A DNA stretch of 45,538 nucleotides from Candidatus Faecalibacterium faecigallinarum (GTDB lineage Bacteria; Bacillota; Clostridia; Oscillospirales; Ruminococcaceae). Under the pieces are notes generated by a model. That model searched no databases, was not told where the DNA came from, and was given only the letters and a program-made list of their open reading frames with translations. The stretch is from contig DWWN01000052.1 in NCBI GenBank assembly GCA_019119685.1, forward strand, positions 1-45,538, in the 5' to 3' direction. The translations under genes were made by a program, and so were the position numbers. This document shows, one piece after another, positions 41,431 through 45,538 of the stretch. Position 1 is the first letter of the stretch; the number at the start of each line of letters is the position of its first letter.

Positions 41431-42645
41431 ATGGAAAAGATCAAGATGACCACCCCCCTTGTGGAAATGGACGGCGACGAGATGACCCGCATCCTTTGGC
41501 GGAGCATCAAGGACGAACTGATCCTGCCCTTTGTGGACCTCAAGACCGAGTATTATGACCTGGGCCTGCCCAACCGGGACGCCACCGGCGACCAGGTGAC
41601 GATGGACGCCGCCCTGGCCAACAAGAAGTACGGCGTGTCGGTCAAGTGCGCCACCATCACCCCCAACGCCCAGCGGATGGACGAGTACAAGCTGCATGAG
41701 ATGTGGAAAAGCCCCAACGGCACCATCCGCGCCGTGCTGGACGGCACCGTGTTCCGCGCGCCCATCATGATCGACTGCATCAAGCCGGCGGTGCGCAGCT
41801 GGAAAAAGCCCATCACCATCGCCCGCCACGCCTACGGCGACGTGTACAAGTGCACCGAGTTCCGGGTGCCCGGCCCCGGCCGCGCCGAGCTGCGCTTTAC
41901 CGGCGAGGACGGCTCCAAACAGGAGGCCGTCATCTATGATTTCGAGTGCCCCGGCGTGCTGCAGGGCTCCTACAACAAGGACAGCTCGATCGCCAGCTTT
42001 GCCCGCAGCTGTTTTGCCTACGCCCTGGACGCAAAGCAGGACCTGTGGTTCGGCGCCAAGGACACCATCTCGAAAAAGTACGACCACACCTTCAAGGACA
42101 TCTTCCAGGAGATCTACGACGCCGAGTACAAGGACAAGTTCGAGGCTGCCGGCATCACCTACTTCTACAGCCTGATCGACGACATCGTGGCCCGGGTCAT
42201 CCGCAGCGAGGGCGGCTTCATCTGGGCCTGCAAGAACTACGACGGCGACGTGATGAGCGATATGGTCTCCACCGCCTTCGGTTCCCTGGCCATGATGACC
42301 TCGGTACTGGTCTCCCCCGACGCCAACTACGAGTACGAGGCTGCCCACGGCACCGTGACCCGCCACTACTACAAATACCTCAAGGGCGAGGAGACTTCCA
42401 CCAACCCGGTGGCCACGCTGTTCGCCTGGTCCGGCGCGCTGCGCAAGCGCGGCGAACTGGATGGCATCGACGCCCTGGGCCGCTTTGCCGATGCGCTGGA
42501 AAAAGCCACCATCGACACCATCGAATCCGGCGTCATGACCGGCGACCTGTGCGCCATGTGGGAGGGCGAGACCCCCGCCCGCAAGGTCACCTCGCTGCAG
42601 TTCCTGCAGGAGATCCGCAGCCGCATGGAGCAGGCCCTGGCCTGA
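41431..42645 (+). CDS. icd: NADP-dependent isocitrate dehydrogenase
   Basis: Converts isocitrate to 2-oxoglutarate and CO2 with NADP. The 404-residue length and motifs (VEMDGDEMTRILW at the start, KSPNGTIRAVLDGTVFRAPI, TIARHAYGDVYK, and the C-terminal AAHGTVTRHYYKYLKGEETSTNPVAT) belong to the eukaryotic-like homodimeric subfamily, not the E. coli type. An AGAGGAAAGGGA site precedes ATG 41431. It is 52 bases after the aminotransferase and ends in a strong terminator. It would supply 2-oxoglutarate for glutamate synthesis; no citrate synthase is in the window, and the neighbouring AcnX is not the housekeeping aconitase. Confidence 0.95.
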   Translation: MEKIKMTTPLVEMDGDEMTRILWRSIKDELILPFVDLKTEYYDLGLPNRDATGDQVTMDAALANKKYGVSVKCATITPNAQRMDEYKLHEMWKSPNGTIRAVLDGTVFRAPIMIDCIKPAVRSWKKPITIARHAYGDVYKCTEFRVPGPGRAELRFTGEDGSKQEAVIYDFECPGVLQGSYNKDSSIASFARSCFAYALDAKQDLWFGAKDTISKKYDHTFKDIFQEIYDAEYKDKFEAAGITYFYSLIDDIVARVIRSEGGFIWACKNYDGDVMSDMVSTAFGSLAMMTSVLVSPDANYEYEAAHGTVTRHYYKYLKGEETSTNPVATLFAWSGALRKRGELDGIDALGRFADALEKATIDTIESGVMTGDLCAMWEGETPARKVTSLQFLQEIRSRMEQALA

Positions 42646-42660
42646 CCCCCGCAAACCGCA

Positions 42661-42704
42661 AAGCCGCCGCATGCCGGGAATCCCCGGCATGTGGCGGCTT
42701 TTTG
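42661..42704 (+). terminator. Intrinsic terminator after icd
   Basis: AAGCCGCCGCATGCCGGG pairs with CCCGGCATGTGGCGGCTT, one mismatch-like wobble, followed by TTTTG. Confidence 0.92.
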
Positions 42705-42789
42705 TGTTGCCCCTGCCCGGGGCGGTGTATTTACGTTTTGTTGTTTTTCTCAAAATTATACATGCTGTAAACAGCAAAAGCACCCGGCC

Positions 42790-43233
42790 TCACTCGACGC
42801 AGACCACGCCGCCTTCCTTGACGGTAATGGTCATGCCGTCCTGCACGTATTGCAGGAATTCTTCCCCCAGGCAGTCCACCACCGGCATTTTGGCGTTATC
42901 CAGCCAGACGGCGGCCAGCACCGAACCGGCGGCTGCCAGCGAGTCGATGGGGTTGGAGAACAAGAGGCAGGCGGGCTGCCGGTTCATCGAACAGGCGCAG
43001 TAGAGCACCAGCCCGCCGGTGGTGGAGCCGATGGTCTGGGGCAGGCAGAGGGCCTTGCCCGCCATGGGCTTGCCGTACAGGTCGGGGTTGTTCTGGTCGC
43101 CGCAGGTGGCCTTTTTGTCGCCGAACTGCAGCGCCTTCTGGAAGGACGCCAGCGTGTTCAGCCCCCCGTGGGAAACGAGCGCCGGGGCGGTGACGCAGCC
43201 GGGCGCGACGACACGGCCGTGAAATTCCTTCAT
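42790..43233 (-). CDS. Aconitase X small (swivel, DUF126) subunit
   Basis: A 147-residue swivel-domain protein. It begins KEFHGRVVAPGCVTAPALVS, the DUF126 start pattern, and ends with the strand CLGEEFLQYVQDGMTITVK. The motif normally reading GxxSSSGS is GSTTGG here (residues about 69-74), which could affect substrate binding. In type II AcnX enzymes this chain combines with the large subunit. It overlaps the large subunit by ATGA (43230-43233). Known AcnX activities include cis-3-hydroxy-proline and mevalonate-phosphate dehydration; specificity cannot be read from this divergent pair. Confidence 0.82.
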   Translation of the reverse strand: MKEFHGRVVAPGCVTAPALVSHGGLNTLASFQKALQFGDKKATCGDQNNPDLYGKPMAGKALCLPQTIGSTTGGLVLYCACSMNRQPACLLFSNPIDSLAAAGSVLAAVWLDNAKMPVVDCLGEEFLQYVQDGMTITVKEGGVVCVE

Positions 43234-44513
43234 TGCCGGGAGCCCCCTTTCGTGATCTGGGCGAGGAGTTCCTCCTCGGTGTAGTAGCGGGCGGTGGTGT
43301 AGGTGCGCAGCTTGTTGGAGCAGGTGATCACCGGCATCGGTCCGCAGAGCGGGTTGTTCATGTACATCAGCGGGCAGATGCAGGAGAGGATCACCCCCGT
43401 GGCAGCCAGACGGGCGCCGTAAGGGCCGGCCTCGAACGCTTTCTTGACGCCGGGGGCGGTGGTGAACACCGTGGGGACGGCCACCTTTTTGCGCCCGGCG
43501 GCCTGCAGGCCTTCCTCCAGGCGGCGGGTCCAGTCCTCCAGCTGCTGCAGGCTCAGGTGCGGGCAGCCCACAAAGCAGAGCTTGGGTTTGGCGTTGGCGT
43601 CTTTCCAGACCAGCGGGTAGTTGTCCTTGACGCGCTGCAGTTCGGCGTCGTCGATGATGTATTCCTTCGCGCCGGGGGCGATGAGGGCGGCCCCCTGTTC
43701 CTTCGCCTCGGGGGTCAGGCCGTCGATGTGGTAGAGCCCCACCGCGCCGTTGGAAGCCGTGGCCGCGCCGAAATCTTTCAGATAGGCGCAGGCCGCGTCG
43801 GTCAGTTCATTGCCCAGCCAGCGGTCGAGTCCCATGACGTAGGGCACATCCTCCATGACCTTCATGCCGATGACCGAACCCAGCAGCTGGGCTTCCGGCT
43901 TGCGGGTGGTCTGCACGCGGACGACCCAGGTGGCCTTGCGCCCCTCGTCGGTGAGCAGGCCGAAATACGGCACATACCCGGCCACCGAGCCCATCAGGTC
44001 CATGATGCCGGAATTGCGGTTGCACCGCGCCCCCAGCACCGAGTTGGCGTACACCACCGCCGAGGATTCCGCCCAGCTGAGCACCTCGCCCTTGGCGGGG
44101 CGGTTGCCCTGTTCGTCCAGGTAGCAGGCGCAGCTGAAGGCGTCCTCATCCATCAGGCCCAGCTGGCGCAGCTGGTCCTCGTAGAAAGCCTGCTTGCTGT
44201 ACATAAACTTTTTGAATACCAGGTTCTGCAGGAAATTGGCGGGCACGTTGGGGTCCAGGGGCCGCGGGTCCACCGAGAATTTCTGCCCGGAGACCGCCCC
44301 TGCCCGGATCAGCTGGTCCATCAGGTCGTACACCGGCCCCAGCGCCTTGAGACCGAACGAGGTGACCAAATGGTTGTAGCGGGAGGTCACCGGCACCAGC
44401 TTTTCGGCGCCGAAGATCTCGCCGTACATGATGAGCGTTTTCATGACCTTGGCCATGGTCTCGCCCTTTTCCCCGTCCAGGATGCGCTGCTGTTCGTCCG
44501 TCAGTTTCATCAT
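43230..44513 (-). CDS. Aconitase X large (catalytic) subunit
   Basis: The 427-residue large chain starts with MKLTDEQQRILDGEKGETMAKVMKTLI, the AcnX signature. It carries cysteines suitable for an iron-sulfur centre in VLGARCNRNSGIMDLMGSVAGYVP, FVGCPHLSLQQLEDW and the final SCICPLMYMNNPLCG segment. AcnX enzymes are hydro-lyases that do not use citrate. AAGGAGGGA precedes the ATG pair at 44513/44510. It follows the oxidoreductase by 13 bases and is coupled to the small subunit, so the three genes form an operon. A dehydration followed by a reduction of the resulting double bond is a natural reading for AcnX plus an enoate-type reductase; this is inference. Confidence 0.88.
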   Translation of the reverse strand: MMKLTDEQQRILDGEKGETMAKVMKTLIMYGEIFGAEKLVPVTSRYNHLVTSFGLKALGPVYDLMDQLIRAGAVSGQKFSVDPRPLDPNVPANFLQNLVFKKFMYSKQAFYEDQLRQLGLMDEDAFSCACYLDEQGNRPAKGEVLSWAESSAVVYANSVLGARCNRNSGIMDLMGSVAGYVPYFGLLTDEGRKATWVVRVQTTRKPEAQLLGSVIGMKVMEDVPYVMGLDRWLGNELTDAACAYLKDFGAATASNGAVGLYHIDGLTPEAKEQGAALIAPGAKEYIIDDAELQRVKDNYPLVWKDANAKPKLCFVGCPHLSLQQLEDWTRRLEEGLQAAGRKKVAVPTVFTTAPGVKKAFEAGPYGARLAATGVILSCICPLMYMNNPLCGPMPVITCSNKLRTYTTARYYTEEELLAQITKGGSRQ

Positions 44514-44526
44514 ACTCTATCCCTCC

Positions 44527-45538
44527 TTACAGCTTCATGCAGACGTCCCACGCCCGCCAGATGACGGTGCGCAGATTGCCCACCTTCCGGGCGTCGCCCA
44601 CGATGTGGACATGTCGCCCTTTGGCCGCCAGCGGCGCAGGCCGGTATCCCACCGAGAGGATGACCGAGTCAGCCGGGATCTCCTGTCGGGCGCCGTCCTT
44701 GCGGGTGACGGTCACCGCGCCGTCCCGGATCTCCCCCAGGGACGTTTCCAGATACACCGGCACCCGGTTGGTCTTGAAGAAATCCCGCAGATAACTGGAG
44801 TTGGCCAGACACACGCCGGATACCGCGATCAGGTCGTCCTTCATCTCCACAATGACGGGCTGCTTGCCCTGCAGATAGAGGTCGTAGGCGATCTCGCAGC
44901 CGGTCAGGCCGCCGCCCACGATGACCACCCGGTCCCCGACCGGGCGCCTGCCCAGCAGGTAATCCACCGCCTGGATGCCTTTCTCGGCCCCGGGTACCGG
45001 CAGTGAGACCGGCACCGCGCCGGTGGCCACGATGATCTCGTCCGCATGCAGGGCCGCCGGGTCCTTCACTTCCGTTCCCAGCTTGACGGTCAGGTTGGGG
45101 TACTTGGTCACCTCCCGGGCGTACCAGGCCAGCAGCGCCCGGTCCTTCTCCTTGAAAGAGGGGGCGGCCGCCGCCTGGAACACGCCGCCCAGGCGGTCGC
45201 TCTTTTCATACAGCGTCACATTGTGGCCCCGCCGGGCGCAGACCAGGGCCGATTCCATGCCGCCGATGCCGCCGCCGATGACGGCGATCTCCTTGGGGGC
45301 CGCGGCGGGGGTCAGCCGGTACTTGCGGGACTGCATGGTAGGCGGATTGAGGGCGCAGCGGGCCATGCCCCGGGTATCGCCAAAGGACTGGGCGTTGGCA
45401 TGGCCCTTGTAATGCGCCATATTAAAACAGCCGTTGTGGCAGCAGATGCAGGGGCGGATATCCTCCATGCGGTCCTCCAGCATCTTGGTGACCCAGGCGC
45501 CGTCAGTCAGGAACTGCCGGGCCACGCCCATGGCGTCG
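44527..45538 (-). CDS. FAD/NAD(P)-dependent oxidoreductase of the 2,4-dienoyl-CoA/enoate reductase type (5' partial)
   Basis: Only the C-terminal 336 residues are in the window; the gene begins beyond base 45538. The visible order is typical of FadH/enoate-reductase proteins: end of the FMN barrel (GVARQFLTDGAWV), iron-sulfur cysteines in CICCHNGCFN with a later RCALNP, FAD-binding IAVIGGGIGGMESALVCARRG, and NAD(P)-binding RVVIVGGGLTGCEIAYDLYLQG. The full family has about 640-670 residues, so about half is missing. These enzymes reduce activated double bonds. The linkage to AcnX (13 bases) points to a shared pathway. Confidence 0.88.
   Translation of the reverse strand, partial: DAMGVARQFLTDGAWVTKMLEDRMEDIRPCICCHNGCFNMAHYKGHANAQSFGDTRGMARCALNPPTMQSRKYRLTPAAAPKEIAVIGGGIGGMESALVCARRGHNVTLYEKSDRLGGVFQAAAAPSFKEKDRALLAWYAREVTKYPNLTVKLGTEVKDPAALHADEIIVATGAVPVSLPVPGAEKGIQAVDYLLGRRPVGDRVVIVGGGLTGCEIAYDLYLQGKQPVIVEMKDDLIAVSGVCLANSSYLRDFFKTNRVPVYLETSLGEIRDGAVTVTRKDGARQEIPADSVILSVGYRPAPLAAKGRHVHIVGDARKVGNLRTVIWRAWDVCMKL

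Overview
The window has two unlike halves. Bases 1 to about 8.6 kb have moderate GC, about half by eye. They use AGA/AGG arginine and GGA glycine codons freely and look like a Lachnospiraceae-type (Clostridia) genome. From about 8.8 kb to the end, GC is high (around two thirds by eye), with CGC/CGG, CTG, GCC and GGC codons. This part looks like an Oscillospiraceae/Ruminococcaceae gut anaerobe of the Subdoligranulum/Gemmiger/Faecalibacterium kind: a sporulation-type SpoIIE, a clostridial Rnf complex, DegV, and PTS genes. The change falls inside one uninterrupted gltX reading frame (8148-9632). The window is therefore either a metagenomic assembly chimera joined in a conserved part of gltX, or a true inter-family recombination. 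Taxonomic statements should be made for each half separately.

Left half. Amino-acid (Stickland) reduction: the 3' part of grdB (in-frame UGA for selenocysteine), trxB, trxA, grdA (second UGA selenocysteine), grdC and grdD, ending in a strong terminator. Electrons pass NADPH > TrxB > TrxA > GrdA/GrdB, and GrdC/GrdD release acetyl phosphate. Next comes a two-gene ThrE-like amino-acid exporter whose large subunit carries an N-terminal GNAT acetyltransferase domain. A divergent sirtuin follows, lacking key NAD-site residues and overlapping gltX.

Right half. (i) SpoIIE phosphatase, 9.8-12.1 kb. (ii) Complete Rnf operon rnfCDGEAB, 12.67-17.65 kb, with its own promoter and terminator. (iii) An MFS transporter, QueH and a DUF896 protein, then purA and degV. 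(iv) A small secreted cysteine-pair protein, FtsK/SpoIIIE, YgiQ-like radical SAM protein, and a ComEC-type metallo-beta-lactamase lipoprotein. (v) A palindromic intergenic repeat, then a polar amino-acid ABC transporter (permease, ATPase, binding protein) and a DUF4830 protein. (vi) ptsH (regulatory Ser46 replaced by Lys), ptsI and a GH1 6-phospho-beta-glucosidase. (vii) An AT-rich island (about 36.7-38.5 kb) with a PlcR/Rgg-like (RRNPP) regulator and, convergent and overlapping it by 4 bases, a 79-residue secreted peptide precursor: a candidate quorum-sensing pair. (viii) A DUF2442 protein, CDF metal transporter, class I/II aminotransferase and NADP-type isocitrate dehydrogenase. (ix) On the minus strand, a two-subunit aconitase X (AcnX) with an old-yellow-enzyme-type FAD/FeS oxidoreductase cut by the window end.

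The most useful leads are the gltX junction, the regulator/peptide pair, the AcnX-oxidoreductase operon, the HPr with Lys46, and the GNAT-exporter fusion. No rRNA, tRNA, CRISPR array, transposase or integrase was seen. All calls come from reading the sequence and remembered family knowledge; no database search was run.
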